A DNA stretch of 64,000 bases from an uncultured Pelagibacteraceae bacterium. GTDB lineage: Bacteria; Pseudomonadota; Alphaproteobacteria; Pelagibacterales; Pelagibacteraceae. The stretch spans positions 1 through 64,000 of the forward strand of contig CACFTE010000002.1 in the NCBI GenBank assembly GCA_902569105.1, read 5' to 3'. Under the pieces are notes generated by a model. It was not told where the DNA came from. It did no database searches and saw only the letters and a program-made list of their open reading frames with translations. Numbering within the stretch: the first letter of the stretch is position 1; every line of letters begins with the position of its first letter. The position numbers and the translations under genes were made by a program. Positions 20,289-32,507 of this stretch are shown one piece after another.

Positions 20289-21087
20289 ACTTTCAATTTC
20301 TACTCTTGCATTTAATGGATACGATGTAGACGGTATAATTAAAATCCTAAAGAATAATAATATTCAAAATATCGATCTTGCCCCTTTAACTATATTCAAA
20401 AACTGGGGAATATTTTTTAAAAATGTTTACAATCTAAAATCAAAACTTCACAGAAATGGTATTAAAATCAATGCAATACAAGGCGTCTTTTTTAAAGTTA
20501 GAACAAAATTATTCTTTTCAAGTGAGACAGAATTAAATAAATTATATAATCATTTATACAAGTTAGTAATAATATCGAAAAAATTAAATGCTAAAAAAAT
20601 TATAATAGGTTCATCTTATCTAAGGAGTAAAAAAAATATACCTAAAGTTTTAGCTGACGAAAAATTTATTAATTTTTTTTCAAAATTTAAAAAAGTTTTA
20701 AAGAAAAATAAGATTTATTTTTGCATAGAAACTATTCCCAAACAATACAATGAAGATTATTTATACGAATTTGATCATACTTTAGATTTAATTAAGAAAA
20801 TTAATTCTAGATATATTTTAATTAATTTTGACACAAGTTTGTTTCACTTTAAAAATTTTAAATTTAATATTTTTGCAAAAAACCTAAATAAAATCAAAAA
20901 TATCCAAGTTTCATCAAAGTACTTTAAGGAATTGTACCCAATAAGTAAAAATAACAAAAAATTTTCTAAATCATTAAGAAATATAAAAAAACTAAAAATA
21001 ATCTCTTTAGAAATGATACTTAATAAACCAAAAGAGTTAATTATAAAAAGGTCTATTTTAATTTTTAAAAAATATTTTTCGATTTAA
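20278..21087 (+). CDS. Sugar-phosphate isomerase/epimerase-like TIM-barrel protein
   Basis: This protein of about 269 residues resembles the xylose-isomerase-like AP endonuclease 2 fold used by sugar isomerases and epimerases. It shows ISTLAFNGYDVDGIIKIL, a KKIIIGSS strand, CIETIPK with the metal-binding Glu, and ILINFDTSLFHF. A GTG lies directly before the ATG; I prefer the ATG at 20278. It is convergent with the UXS-like gene, and their stop codons overlap. The substrate is unknown, probably an activated or free sugar for the local glycan. Confidence 0.62.
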   Translation: MKRKLSISTLAFNGYDVDGIIKILKNNNIQNIDLAPLTIFKNWGIFFKNVYNLKSKLHRNGIKINAIQGVFFKVRTKLFFSSETELNKLYNHLYKLVIISKKLNAKKIIIGSSYLRSKKNIPKVLADEKFINFFSKFKKVLKKNKIYFCIETIPKQYNEDYLYEFDHTLDLIKKINSRYILINFDTSLFHFKNFKFNIFAKNLNKIKNIQVSSKYFKELYPISKNNKKFSKSLRNIKKLKIISLEMILNKPKELIIKRSILIFKKYFSI

Positions 21088-22118
21088 TAATATATAGACG
21101 ACCACTTATAAAACCTTCTTATTGCATCCTTTATAGAGACTTTATTCCTGAAATTTAATTCAGATTTTATCTTTGTTATATCTGGACATCTTCTTTGAGG
21201 TTCTACTTTTGGATAATTGTTTGGATAATTAATATTTGTATATTTAATTTTTTTATTCAAAGCTTGTTGCATTGTTTTATGCAATTTATTCATTGTTAAT
21301 TCTGGCGTACTATTGCCAATATTATAGACAAAGTTTTTTCCATTAATAATTACTAAAAACATTGCCGTTATAGCATCAGTTACATAACAAAAAGTCCTAG
21401 TTTGATTACCTTTCTTAAAAATTGTAATAGGCCTATTTTGTTTTATTGAACTGAAAAATCTTGGAAATACCCTGTAGTCATTTTTTGGCATACCTGGTCC
21501 AAATACATTAAAAGGTCTAAATATACTCACATCGACATTATCTTTAATCTTATAAAAATAGCATAATGTCTCTCCTACTCGTTTCCCTTCATCGTAACAT
21601 GATCTATCTTCAATTGATGAAACGTTTCCATTATAAGTTTCTTTTGTAGGTATATTTTTCTTATCAGGATTTCCATAAATTTCACTACTACTAAAAAAAA
21701 TAAATTTTGATTTATTTTTTTTGGAAAATTCTAAAAGATTTTTTGTTGAAGTTATACTTGTGAAAATTGCTTCAATAGGTTTTTTATAATAATTTTTTGG
21801 ACTTGGTATCCCTGCAGCATGCAAAATATAATCGCACTTATAATTAAATTTATTAATAGAATTAATATCTTTCTTTATTTTTTTGATATTTTTGTCTCTA
21901 AAGATTTCGCATTTGTCAAATTTGATATCTATTGCTAAAACTTTAATTTTTTTGATTGTTTGTTTATTAATTTCTGTAATTACCTTAATAAAGTATTTAC
22001 CTAAAAAACCATTTGCTCCAGAAATTAAAAACTTTTTACCATAAAATTTTTTATGATATTTTTTTAAATTTAATACTATTTCGTTAATATCCTCTAATAA
22101 ATAATATTTTTCTTTCAT
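21084..22118 (-). CDS. NAD-dependent sugar-nucleotide epimerase/decarboxylase (UXS-like)
   Basis: This 344-residue extended SDR has the Rossmann motif FLISGANGFLGKYF after a 30-residue N-terminal extension. It shows FFSSSEIYGNP and the YxxxK catalytic pair in CYDEGKRVGET, the pattern seen in UDP-glucuronate decarboxylases. It also has RPFNVFGPGMP and RTFCYVTDAI. A product such as UDP-xylose or a branched sugar would suit the neighbouring C-methyltransferase. The exact substrate is inferred. It overlaps the upstream methyltransferase gene by 4 bases. Confidence 0.8.
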   Translation of the reverse strand: MKEKYYLLEDINEIVLNLKKYHKKFYGKKFLISGANGFLGKYFIKVITEINKQTIKKIKVLAIDIKFDKCEIFRDKNIKKIKKDINSINKFNYKCDYILHAAGIPSPKNYYKKPIEAIFTSITSTKNLLEFSKKNKSKFIFFSSSEIYGNPDKKNIPTKETYNGNVSSIEDRSCYDEGKRVGETLCYFYKIKDNVDVSIFRPFNVFGPGMPKNDYRVFPRFFSSIKQNRPITIFKKGNQTRTFCYVTDAITAMFLVIINGKNFVYNIGNSTPELTMNKLHKTMQQALNKKIKYTNINYPNNYPKVEPQRRCPDITKIKSELNFRNKVSIKDAIRRFYKWSSIYY

Positions 22119-23359
22119 AATATTTTTACTTCTGGCAAAGGTACAATAAATTTCGAATTAAGCCCTCTTGATCTCCATTTGTTTATAATAGGTTTACTTA
22201 AATGCCAAGCTAATAATAATATATAATCTGGTTTATCTTCTATTAGAATATCGTCATTAATTATCTCTAATTCAGTTCCTGGAATTGTCTTATTAAGTTT
22301 TAATGATGTGGGTTGTTCTGCAACATATCTCAGAAGTTCTTTATTTATTCTACAATAATTTAAAAGCACAACTGCTCTTGCAGGACAGGATTTTCCGATA
22401 ACTTTTTTTCCTTGATTTCTTAAGTTTTCAAGCAATTTTATTAAATCTTCCTTTGATTTTTTTACTTTTGAAGAGAATTCAGTGAATGTATTTTCAGCGT
22501 TCTCAATTAGTAGCTTTTTTTCTAAATTGATAAGAGATTTTAAATTTGAGGATTTTTCTCTATTTTTTTTTGAAACAACACACCTAATACTTCCTCCATA
22601 TCTTGAAACTATTTCTGCATCTATGAGATGTAAATTATAAAAACTAAAAAGTTTATCTAGTGATATAAGAGTATACGTTCTTAAGTGCTCATGATAAAAT
22701 GTATCATATTGTACGTTATTTATTATTTCCATAGCATAATGATTTTCAAAACAGTAGTATCCATCATCATCAATTAATTTCACAATTCCTCGCATTACAT
22801 CACCCAGGGTCGACATGTGAGCAAAAACATTTGTTGAAGTTATTACTTTAGCTTTTCCGTGTTTTTTAATTATTTCATCAACAACTTTTTCATTAAAAAA
22901 TTTTTGGTAAGTCTCTATTCCATTTTCATTCGCAATTTTTGCAATATTAGTTGGTTCAACACCAACAACTTTTATGTTTGAGTTTTTTATATGTTTTAAA
23001 AGACTTCCATCGTTGCTGCCAAAGTCTACAACTAGGTCATTTGAGGTTAAGGAAAGTTTATCAATTAAATAACTGCTAAATTGCTTTTGTTCTTCATCAA
23101 CTGTTTTAGTAATTCCTGGAAGATAAGGATATTCCAAATGGTAAACTTCAGACTGGTTAACAATATGATCTATCTGAATTAAAGTACAATCTTCACATCT
23201 TACAACATTAATTGGATAGGTTTTTTTTACTATTTCATTTTTTTCTAGTAAAGAATTGGCAAGTGGTTGGTCTCCTAATTCTATAATTTGAATTAACTTT
23301 TTTGAATTACAAATTTGACATTTTGTAATTTTTCCCTCTTTAAAATTGTGTTCTATCAT
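22115..23359 (-). CDS. Sugar C-methyltransferase (zinc-binding, SAM-dependent)
   Basis: This 414-residue protein has three parts. An N-terminal zinc-binding domain carries CQICNSKK and CEDC (residues about 15-60). A SAM-binding Rossmann domain has VVDFGSNDGSLLKHI and VVGVEPT. The C-terminal domain contains IGKSCPARAVVLLNYC and a PDYILLLAWHL strand. This architecture belongs to NovU/TylC3-type deoxysugar C-methyltransferases, often found next to sugar epimerases as here. FENHYAMEII and TFYHEHL are the usual catalytic-region motifs. Confidence 0.85.
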   Translation of the reverse strand: MIEHNFKEGKITKCQICNSKKLIQIIELGDQPLANSLLEKNEIVKKTYPINVVRCEDCTLIQIDHIVNQSEVYHLEYPYLPGITKTVDEEQKQFSSYLIDKLSLTSNDLVVDFGSNDGSLLKHIKNSNIKVVGVEPTNIAKIANENGIETYQKFFNEKVVDEIIKKHGKAKVITSTNVFAHMSTLGDVMRGIVKLIDDDGYYCFENHYAMEIINNVQYDTFYHEHLRTYTLISLDKLFSFYNLHLIDAEIVSRYGGSIRCVVSKKNREKSSNLKSLINLEKKLLIENAENTFTEFSSKVKKSKEDLIKLLENLRNQGKKVIGKSCPARAVVLLNYCRINKELLRYVAEQPTSLKLNKTIPGTELEIINDDILIEDKPDYILLLAWHLSKPIINKWRSRGLNSKFIVPLPEVKIL

Positions 23360-24323
23360 TTAATTTATTTTCTTTATTAACTTCTCTGCATTAAGACAAA
23401 GATCTAAATTTTTATAACTTCTATTTTTTAGAAAATTTTTAATTAAGAACTCAATTTGATCAGATCGTCCATCATTATATTTACTAGTACTTTTCAAAAT
23501 CATTTTTTTACCATTTATTTTCATCTGAAAGTTTTTTGACCAGTCTTTAGAATTATTTTTAATGATTATCAAGCATTTATCAAATCTTATATGAACTTTA
23601 TGGCTTTGGTTACCCCTTTTTTTTGTCTTTAGTAGAATTCTACCAGCAATGTCATCTCGGTTACTTACTTTTGCATCAATATACTTAATAAAATTTATTT
23701 TTTTAAACTTGTCTTTTTTTTATAATTGAATTTTTTAAAGTATTTTTTCCAAACAAGTATTCACAATACGATAATACATGAGTTAAAAATATATTTGTTA
23801 TACCTCCACCATGTTTTCCCTCAACTTTCCATGTTTTTTTCTTAAGGTTATAGTCATGACTGACAAAACTCCACTCAACAAAATAATTCTTAACGTTTCC
23901 ATATTTTTTTGACTCAATAATTTTTTTTATTATTCTAAAGTATGGATGATTAACAAAGGTCAAGTTAATGTCAGCATAAATATTTTTTTTCTTAATTTCA
24001 CTTAAAATTTTCTTTGATTTTAGATAATTAGAAGTAATAGGTTTTTCTAAAATAATTTTTTTTTTATGTCTTAAATTATACAATAATATTTTTTCCTGAA
24101 CTTTCGGTGGTACAGCTGAGATGATTATATCAATTTTTTTTGTAAATACTTTTCTCCAGTCAGAAATAAAGTTTGCTTTTATTTTTTTATCAAAATAATG
24201 TTTCTTAATTTTCCTACTGCAAATAAAAACAATTTTAAATTTTGAAAATTTTTCTATTACAGGAAGATATCCTCTAATACCAAAATTTGAGCCTATTATA
24301 GCAAAATTGATTTTCCTTTTCAT
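23360..24323 (-). pseudogene. Gfo/Idh/MocA-family oxidoreductase split by a frameshift
   Basis: The first part (24323 down to 23703, 206 residues) has the NAD-binding start NFAIIGSNFGIRGYLPVI, the EKP motif (IILEKPIT), and the H/D-containing GKHGGGITNIFLTHVLSY. It then stops in a run of 8 A on the minus strand (+ strand 23714-23721). With one base fewer in that run, reading continues without a stop (DKFKKINFIKYIDAKV...) to 23360 and supplies a normal C-terminal domain. The combined length of about 320 residues is normal. The cause may be a real disabling mutation, a sequencing or assembly indel, or a slippery site that is bypassed. Family function: NAD(P)-dependent sugar or nucleotide-sugar oxidoreduction. 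Confidence 0.8.
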
Positions 24324-24354
24324 AAAACATAAATACTATTAAATTATCAAAAAG

Positions 24355-24360
24355 TATAAT
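24355..24360 (+). promoter_or_regulatory. -10 element of the tRNA-Ser gene
   Basis: A perfect TATAAT lies 8 bases before the tRNA-Ser 5' end, which places transcription start within a base or two of the mature tRNA. No convincing -35 box is visible at the right distance. Confidence 0.55.
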
Positions 24361-24368
24361 AAAGGTTT

Positions 24369-24458
24369 GGAGAGGTGTGTGAGTGGTTTAAACAGCACCC
24401 TTGGAAAGGGTGTGTACTTTAACGAGTACCGTGGGTTCGAATCCCACCTTCTCCGCCA
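24369..24458 (+). tRNA. tRNA-Ser (anticodon GGA)
   Basis: The 7-bp acceptor stem GGAGAGG (24369-24375) pairs with CTTCTCC (24448-24454). The discriminator is G and CCA is encoded (24456-24458). The anticodon loop TTGGAAA gives GGA at 24403-24405, reading UCC/UCU serine codons. A long variable arm (GTAC...GTAC) is present, as required for class II tRNA-Ser, and the T-arm has GGTTCGAATCC. Confidence 0.96.
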
Positions 24459-24563
24459 TTTATTTGAATTTGAAACAAATTATGAATTTTATAAAGTTTA
24501 ATTATCTTTATAGGTTTAAAAATAATACAAAATACTTAGAATATAATTAGGATCCATTTAAAA

Positions 24564-25418
24564 ATGAAACTATCTACTTTCTATAAAATTTATTTTAGAC
24601 ATAGAATTACTAAGGCAAATTTTATTTTAAAAATTTATTTATATATTTCACTCTTATTCAGGTATTTATTAAATTTAATTTATTTTGAAAAAAAAATTAA
24701 TCTCGATGAAGTTTCTAAGAAAAAAGGCTTTCTTTATAATGAAAATTTACATTATTTATTTGAATATTTCAATTCTGATAAAGGATATAAATTTGTAGAT
24801 CAATATCCTGAACCGTTTAAAAGACGAAATAATAATATAAAAGTACAGGCTCATGGATATTCCGAATTTTATGAGAAATATTTTAATCATTTCAAAGAAA
24901 AAAAAATCAACATATTAGAAATAGGGTCATTTTATGGAAATGCTTCTGCAGCGATGTATTTTTATTTTAAAAATGCTAAAATATATGGCGCTGACATAAA
25001 CCCAGACATGTTTAAATATACATCAAATAGATTGGAAAGTTTTTTTGTTAACTCCAGTTCTAGAGATTCAATAAATGAAAATATTGTTAAAAAAAATACT
25101 TCTTTCGAAATTATTATTGAAGATGCAAGTCATTTTCTTAAGGACCAAATTTTATCTTTATTTATTTTATTTAAAAATTTGAGCTCGGGAGGTATTTTTA
25201 TAATAGAAGAAATTGATTTTCCAGAAAAGAGAGAAGATATGAGAATTAATCAATCTAAACCAGACTTAAAGACAATATTACATCTAGCTCAAATGAATGA
25301 AGATTTTAATTCTAAGTATATTTTTCAAAATGAGAAAGATTATTTTATAAAAAATTTAGAAAGCATTACCTTCCATAGAGGGAACTTTAACGAAATAGCT
25401 ATTTTAAAAAAAAAGTAA
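24564..25418 (+). CDS. Class I SAM-dependent methyltransferase-like protein
   Basis: This 284-residue protein has a hydrophobic, basic N-terminal stretch of about 45 residues. A domain with the SAM-binding motif NILEIGSFYGNASAAMYFYF follows. The acidic residue of strand 2 is in IYGADINPDMF, and a later motif is IIIEDASHF. This set resembles the family that includes macrolide O-methyltransferases and proteins labelled cephalosporin hydroxylase, often found in glycan clusters. The substrate is unknown. It is the last gene of the glycan island before gyrB. Confidence 0.72.
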   Translation: MKLSTFYKIYFRHRITKANFILKIYLYISLLFRYLLNLIYFEKKINLDEVSKKKGFLYNENLHYLFEYFNSDKGYKFVDQYPEPFKRRNNNIKVQAHGYSEFYEKYFNHFKEKKINILEIGSFYGNASAAMYFYFKNAKIYGADINPDMFKYTSNRLESFFVNSSSRDSINENIVKKNTSFEIIIEDASHFLKDQILSLFILFKNLSSGGIFIIEEIDFPEKREDMRINQSKPDLKTILHLAQMNEDFNSKYIFQNEKDYFIKNLESITFHRGNFNEIAILKKK

Positions 25419-25576
25419 TTTATTTGATTCAAATATCACTATAAATTTGCTTTTTTAACGTTAATTTTAAAAAAACAATATTAATTTTTTTTTCATTAAA
25501 TAACTATTGATAAACAATGCTTATTTAACGTCAAGTTGTAACTCGATTTTATTAAATTAAAAAAAAATGTTAATAA

Positions 25577-27652
<2,076 letters not shown>

Positions 27653-28933
27653 ATGGAGTTTTTAAATAATTCTAAAAACTATTCTTTAAACAGAAAGACC
27701 TACATTAATCTTAGATGGATAGCAATTATTGGCCAATTTACTGCAATTAATCTAGCTACCTTTTTTTTTAAATATGAATTCTCATTTATTAAAGCTAACT
27801 TGGTAGTACTTATTGGTGCTATAAGTAATATTTATTTAATCAGTTTCTATGTAAAAAATTTATTATCTAATAGAACTGCTTTTAATTTTCTTATAATTGA
27901 CATTTTACAGCTTACATTTCTTTTTTATTTTACAGGAGGCGTTCTAAATCCATTTATAATATTTTTGATTATACCAAGCGTATTTGCATCTCTAAGTTTA
28001 GAAAAAAAAACGAATTATATATTAATTTTATTTACATTAATCAGTATAATAATTTTAACGTTTTTTTTCGAAAATACAGATCTACCTTTGCCGGAAAGAG
28101 CATTGATTAAAGATTATTATTACTTCTCCATTCCTTTTTCTTTGATTATAGCCCTATTTTTTCTTAACTTTTTTGCAATTCTTTTCTCTGAAGAGTCTAG
28201 TTTAAGAAAGGATGCACTTGATAAAATTCAACAATTGATAGCAAAAGAACATGAGTTAGTCTCACTTGGTGGTCAAGCAGCGGCAGCAGCACATTCTTTA
28301 GCAACACCACTTTCTACAATTAAATTAATTACACAAGAATTATCTAAATCATTAAAAGGAAATAAAGACATAGAAAAAGATATTATTTTATTAACAGATC
28401 AAGTTGAGAGATGTAATCAGATATTAAAAAAACTTTCGATTAACCCTGCTATTGATGATGAATTTATAGAATACGAACTTACCTTATCAAATTACGTTAG
28501 TGAAATTATCAGATCCTTTAAAAGTATAAGTAAAAAAAAATTTTTTTTTCAAAACAAACAAGATACAAATCCAGTTAAATTTAAGCGCTCTATAGAAATA
28601 ATATATGGGCTAAGAAATTTCATTGGTAATGCAAATAAATTTGCTAAAGAAAAAATATTTATAACTATAAATTCAAATAGTGAGAACACCGAGGTAATTA
28701 TAGAGGATGATGGAGATGGATTTCCAAAAGATATTTTAGATAAAATCGGTGAGCCTTATATTAGATCTAAAGAAAAGAATTATTTAAATAAATCAGGATT
28801 AGGACTAGGAATATTTATTGGTGGCACATTATTAGAGAGAAATTATGCAAAAATTGTATGTAGAAACTCCATAACTAGAAATGGAGCAGAAGTTTTAATT
28901 AAATGGAAGAATAAAGATTTACTTGGACTTTAA
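27653..28933 (+). CDS. regB: Redox-sensing histidine kinase RegB/PrrB
   Basis: This 426-residue membrane kinase has about six N-terminal transmembrane helices (residues 20-178). The quinone-associated motif GGVLNPF is at 95-101. The H-box [17 protein letters not shown] puts the phospho-His at 214. The Cys in ERCNQIL (254) matches the redox-active cysteine of RegB. The ATPase domain shows IEDDGDGFP and GLGLGIF. RegB controls energy metabolism genes in alphaproteobacteria through RegA, which is not next to it here. It starts directly after the gyrB stop and ends 4 bases into the convergent cobT. Confidence 0.9.
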   Translation: MEFLNNSKNYSLNRKTYINLRWIAIIGQFTAINLATFFFKYEFSFIKANLVVLIGAISNIYLISFYVKNLLSNRTAFNFLIIDILQLTFLFYFTGGVLNPFIIFLIIPSVFASLSLEKKTNYILILFTLISIIILTFFFENTDLPLPERALIKDYYYFSIPFSLIIALFFLNFFAILFSEESSLRKDALDKIQQLIAKEHELVSLGGQAAAAAHSLATPLSTIKLITQELSKSLKGNKDIEKDIILLTDQVERCNQILKKLSINPAIDDEFIEYELTLSNYVSEIIRSFKSISKKKFFFQNKQDTNPVKFKRSIEIIYGLRNFIGNANKFAKEKIFITINSNSENTEVIIEDDGDGFPKDILDKIGEPYIRSKEKNYLNKSGLGLGIFIGGTLLERNYAKIVCRNSITRNGAEVLIKWKNKDLLGL

Positions 28934-30729
28934 TTAAGCTGTCTATTATTTTTGAAAAGATTACTTAATTCTTTAATCATCACATCACCTAATTCTTGAA
29001 CATCAGTAATTTTAATTGCTCTACTATAGTATCTAGATACATCATGACCTATGCCTATAGCTAATATTTCTACATCATCCTTACTTTCTACAAACTTCAC
29101 AACTTTTTTTAGGTGTTTTTCCAAATAATCACCTGAATTTACTGACAGAGTTGAGTCGTCTACCGGCGCTCCATCGGATATTACCATTAATATCTTTCTT
29201 TCTTCTTTCCTTTTCTTTAATCTGCTGTAAGCCCATAGTATTGCTTCTCCGTCAATATTTTCTTTTAAAATTCCCTCTTTCAACATAAGTCCTAAATTTT
29301 TTTTTGATTGTCGCCATTGGCTATCTGCACTTTTATAAATAATATGTCTTAAGTCATTAAGTCTACCCGGATTTTTGACTTTTCCATTTTTATTCCAAGT
29401 CTCTCTTGATTTCCCACCCTTCCAGTTTTTTGTTGTGAAACCAAGAATTTCTACCTTTACCGAACATCTTTCTAATGTTCTAGAAAGTATATCTGCACAG
29501 AGTGCAGCAATAGTTATTGGCCTACCCCTCATTGAACCGGAATTATCAATCAATAGACTTACAACTGTATCTTTAAATTCAAGATCTTTCTCTTTTTTAA
29601 ATGATAGAGAATTATATGGATCTATAATTATTCTAGGTAGTTTAGAGCTATCTAGCAACCCTTCTTCTAAATCAAAATCCCATGACCGATTTTGTTTAGC
29701 CATCAATTGTCTTTGTAGTTTATTTGCTAATTTGATAATTAAATCTTTAAAGTTAATTAGTTGTTGATCAAGATTTTTTCTTAATTTTAATATTTCATCT
29801 GTTTCTTCAAGTTTTTCCGCTTTCTCTATTTCGTCAAATTGTTTGGTAAAAATTTTATATTCATTTTCACTTTTACTTGTATTTAGTTTTTGGATTATAT
29901 TTTCAGAACTCTGTTGATCACTTTCAGTATCAAATAGCTGTTCTTCCATTCTGAACTCATTAACATCTAATTCAGCATCTGATACCGATTGATTTTCAGT
30001 CTCGTTTTCACTCTGCTTCTCATCTGTGTCATTATTTTTTTCTGCACTCTGCTGATTATTTTGGTCTTTTTCTTGTTGATTTTCCTCATTCTTTTCATCT
30101 TCGTCTTGTTCAAAAAAATCAAATTCCTTTAATATTTCTAGAAACTTTGAGCTATATAATTCTTGGTGTTCTACATTTTGTTTTAAATAATTAAGATGTT
30201 TTCCAAAGCTATTTCTAAATTCCTCTTCCCAAAATTCTAAAATTTTTTCACATAAAGGATTTAGCTTTATGTTAAAAAAGTTTTTCAACATATAGATCTC
30301 GAAGGCCTCGTTAATTGTAGTATCTTCTTTTGATTTGAGTTGATCTTTTCTTTTTAAGTTAATTTTATGATTATAATTGTCTACTAAATTTTTACTTATA
30401 CCTTTTAACATTTTTGTTCCAAGTTTTTCGTATCTAATTTTTTCTGAAACATTATATAAAGCTTTGAGAGTTGGTTTTGTGGGAAGATTTTTTAAATATA
30501 TTTGTTTATTTGAAAATTTCCGCTTTAAAGCTTCGGAGTCAGTATCTGCCCTTAATTTTAGAAAATCATACTTATTATTTAAATTATCTAATTCAAAAAA
30601 ATTGTAATTTTTAGAACTATGATTATCTTTTTCTTGATTTTTGTCAGATTTAAAGTCTTCTGATATTGCTCTTACTGTTGAGATTAATGCTTGTTTAAAT
30701 TTTTCTTTAAGGTTTTCGTCTTTTTTCAT
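28930..30729 (-). CDS. cobT: Cobaltochelatase CobT-like VWA protein
   Basis: This 599-residue protein has the CobT layout. An N-terminal domain is followed by a highly acidic, Gln/Asn/Glu-rich linker (about 210-270). The C-terminal von Willebrand A domain has the MIDAS motif [11 protein letters not shown] and an ILGFTTKNW segment. In classical B12 synthesis CobT works with the AAA+ CobS and with CobN to insert cobalt. CobN is not in the window, and the adjacent DnaJ-like protein and BolA suggest a different or broader job. The gene directly follows cobS, with no gap. Confidence 0.88.
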   Translation of the reverse strand: MKKDENLKEKFKQALISTVRAISEDFKSDKNQEKDNHSSKNYNFFELDNLNNKYDFLKLRADTDSEALKRKFSNKQIYLKNLPTKPTLKALYNVSEKIRYEKLGTKMLKGISKNLVDNYNHKINLKRKDQLKSKEDTTINEAFEIYMLKNFFNIKLNPLCEKILEFWEEEFRNSFGKHLNYLKQNVEHQELYSSKFLEILKEFDFFEQDEDEKNEENQQEKDQNNQQSAEKNNDTDEKQSENETENQSVSDAELDVNEFRMEEQLFDTESDQQSSENIIQKLNTSKSENEYKIFTKQFDEIEKAEKLEETDEILKLRKNLDQQLINFKDLIIKLANKLQRQLMAKQNRSWDFDLEEGLLDSSKLPRIIIDPYNSLSFKKEKDLEFKDTVVSLLIDNSGSMRGRPITIAALCADILSRTLERCSVKVEILGFTTKNWKGGKSRETWNKNGKVKNPGRLNDLRHIIYKSADSQWRQSKKNLGLMLKEGILKENIDGEAILWAYSRLKKRKEERKILMVISDGAPVDDSTLSVNSGDYLEKHLKKVVKFVESKDDVEILAIGIGHDVSRYYSRAIKITDVQELGDVMIKELSNLFKNNRQLN

Positions 30730-31704
30730 TTAAATCTGAATATTTACCAAGGACTCTGGCAAATCTTCTCCAAAACATCTTTGATAATATTCAGCAATTA
30801 TATTTTTTTCTACATCATCACATTTATTTAAAAAAGTTACTCTAAACGAATATCCTATATCTTTAAAAATTTGACTATTTTCTGCCCAATGTATAACAGT
30901 TCTAGGACTCATAACTGTAGATATATCGCCTGCAATAAACCCTTTTCTTGTTAAGGCCGCAACCTTTATCATGTTCGCAATTATTTCTTTACCTTTAGCA
31001 TTGTTCATGTTTTTATTTTTTGATAATACAATTTCCATTTCTTTTTCTAGTTCTAGATAGTTAAGAGTTGTAACAATGTTCCATCTGTCCATTTGACCTT
31101 GATTAATTTGTTGGGTTCCATGATAAAGACCGCTTGTATCTCCTAAACCAATTGTATTTGAGGTTGCAAACAACCTAAAAAATTTATTTTGTTTTAAAAC
31201 TTTATTTTTATCTAACAATGTGAAGCTTCCTTCGGACTCTAGTACTCTTTGAATTACAAACATTACGTCAGGTCTCCCAGCATCATATTCGTCAAAAACT
31301 AAAGCAACAGGATTTTGTATTGACCAAGGCAAAATACCTTCCTTAAATTCAGTTATTTGTTTACCATCTTTTACGACAATTGCATCCTTACCAATCAAAT
31401 CAATTCTACTTATATGGCTATCTAAATTCACCCTTATACAAGGCCAGTTCAGTCTAGCTGCAATTTGTTCAATATGTGTAGATTTTCCAGTTCCGTGATA
31501 ACCTTGAACCAAAACTCTCTTGTTAAATGAGAAACCAGATAAAACTGCTAAGGTAGTATCTCTGTCAAACTTGTAAGCTTTATCGATTTCAGGAACAAAT
31601 TCACTTTTTTTTGAAAATCCTTCTATTTCCATCTCACTATCAACCCCAAAGGTTTGTTTCACTGAGAGTTTAATGTCGGGTGTTATGTCAATATTTGGTA
31701 TCAA
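30730..31704 (-). CDS. cobS: Cobaltochelatase CobS-like AAA+ ATPase (MoxR type)
   Basis: This 324-residue AAA+ protein has Walker A as [16 protein letters not shown], Walker B as [16 protein letters not shown], and a sensor 1 region [12 protein letters not shown]. These are the CobS features. Its partner cobT follows immediately, as in rhizobia. The start overlaps the DnaJ-like gene by 17 bases, so translation is likely coupled. Confidence 0.9.
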   Translation of the reverse strand: MIPNIDITPDIKLSVKQTFGVDSEMEIEGFSKKSEFVPEIDKAYKFDRDTTLAVLSGFSFNKRVLVQGYHGTGKSTHIEQIAARLNWPCIRVNLDSHISRIDLIGKDAIVVKDGKQITEFKEGILPWSIQNPVALVFDEYDAGRPDVMFVIQRVLESEGSFTLLDKNKVLKQNKFFRLFATSNTIGLGDTSGLYHGTQQINQGQMDRWNIVTTLNYLELEKEMEIVLSKNKNMNNAKGKEIIANMIKVAALTRKGFIAGDISTVMSPRTVIHWAENSQIFKDIGYSFRVTFLNKCDDVEKNIIAEYYQRCFGEDLPESLVNIQI

Positions 31705-32221
31705 TTTTTCCTCTGTATGTATTTTTAAGCTGAGTATAAGCTAAAGTGATTACCTTCAACTTTTCTTCAAACTTTTTGTTTCCAGCATTCATATCAGGGT
31801 GAAATTTTTTGACAAGCTTTTTAAACTTTTCCTGTATTTTCTTCCACTCTATACCAACTGGAATATCTAATATGGTAAAAGCCTGAAAATCTTGGCTACT
31901 AAATTTAAATTGTCTCATATAGTCCAAGTTTTCAAAATTTTTAAACTTTTGCGCCTCATCTTTTAAAGCATTATTCCAAAGAATTTTAAAAAAATTGTCC
32001 GATGAGCTAAAACTTTGAGTTGGCTTATGCCATATCATATCAGATTTTATAAATTCAATAATTTGTTGATCATTCATACCTGAGAAATAATTCCAATTCT
32101 TATTAAACTCCTTTACATGCTCTAAGCACAACATCCTATATTTCTTACTATTATCTTTCTCTACTGGCGCTTTAAATTCACCTAAATTATTGCACTTGTC
32201 CCATTCACAAATTGTTTTCAT
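31688..32221 (-). CDS. DnaJ-domain protein
   Basis: This 177-residue protein carries a C-terminal J-domain (about 115-172). The HPD tripeptide lies in [19 protein letters not shown], and YTQLK follows. The N-terminal half has a [15 protein letters not shown] segment that may bind a metal, and a [11 protein letters not shown] motif seen in alphaproteobacterial relatives next to cobS. It probably recruits an Hsp70 to a specific client. Its position before cobS-cobT and divergent from bolA is conserved in alphaproteobacteria. Confidence 0.85.
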   Translation of the reverse strand: MKTICEWDKCNNLGEFKAPVEKDNSKKYRMLCLEHVKEFNKNWNYFSGMNDQQIIEFIKSDMIWHKPTQSFSSSDNFFKILWNNALKDEAQKFKNFENLDYMRQFKFSSQDFQAFTILDIPVGIEWKKIQEKFKKLVKKFHPDMNAGNKKFEEKLKVITLAYTQLKNTYRGKIDTKY

Positions 32222-32246
32222 AAAAATTTAATTTATAATATTAATT

Positions 32247-32507
32247 ATGGATATAGAAAATTTAACTAAAAATATCAAAACAAAATTACTTAAAAACTCC
32301 TTTATTACAAATGTAAAAATAGAAGACAAAACTTACCTACATTTAAAACATGCCTCGCATGATAAAAACAAGTTCCATATAAAGTTAATTATTTATTCAA
32401 ATTATTTGAAAAATTTAAATAAGATAGAGTCCACAAAAAAAATTAATAAAGTTTTAGAAAATGAAATCAGAGATTATATTCACTCTATACAGATTTTAAT
32501 TGAGTAA
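32247..32507 (+). CDS. bolA: BolA family protein
   Basis: This 86-residue protein fits the BolA fold, with KFHIKLIIYSNYLKNLNKIESTKKINKVL followed by IHSIQI at the C-terminus. BolA proteins partner monothiol glutaredoxins in Fe-S and iron signalling. It is divergent from the DnaJ-like gene with 25 bases between starts. Its end overlaps the convergent aroB by 12 bases. It is shorter and more basic than Escherichia coli BolA. Confidence 0.82.
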   Translation: MDIENLTKNIKTKLLKNSFITNVKIEDKTYLHLKHASHDKNKFHIKLIIYSNYLKNLNKIESTKKINKVLENEIRDYIHSIQILIE

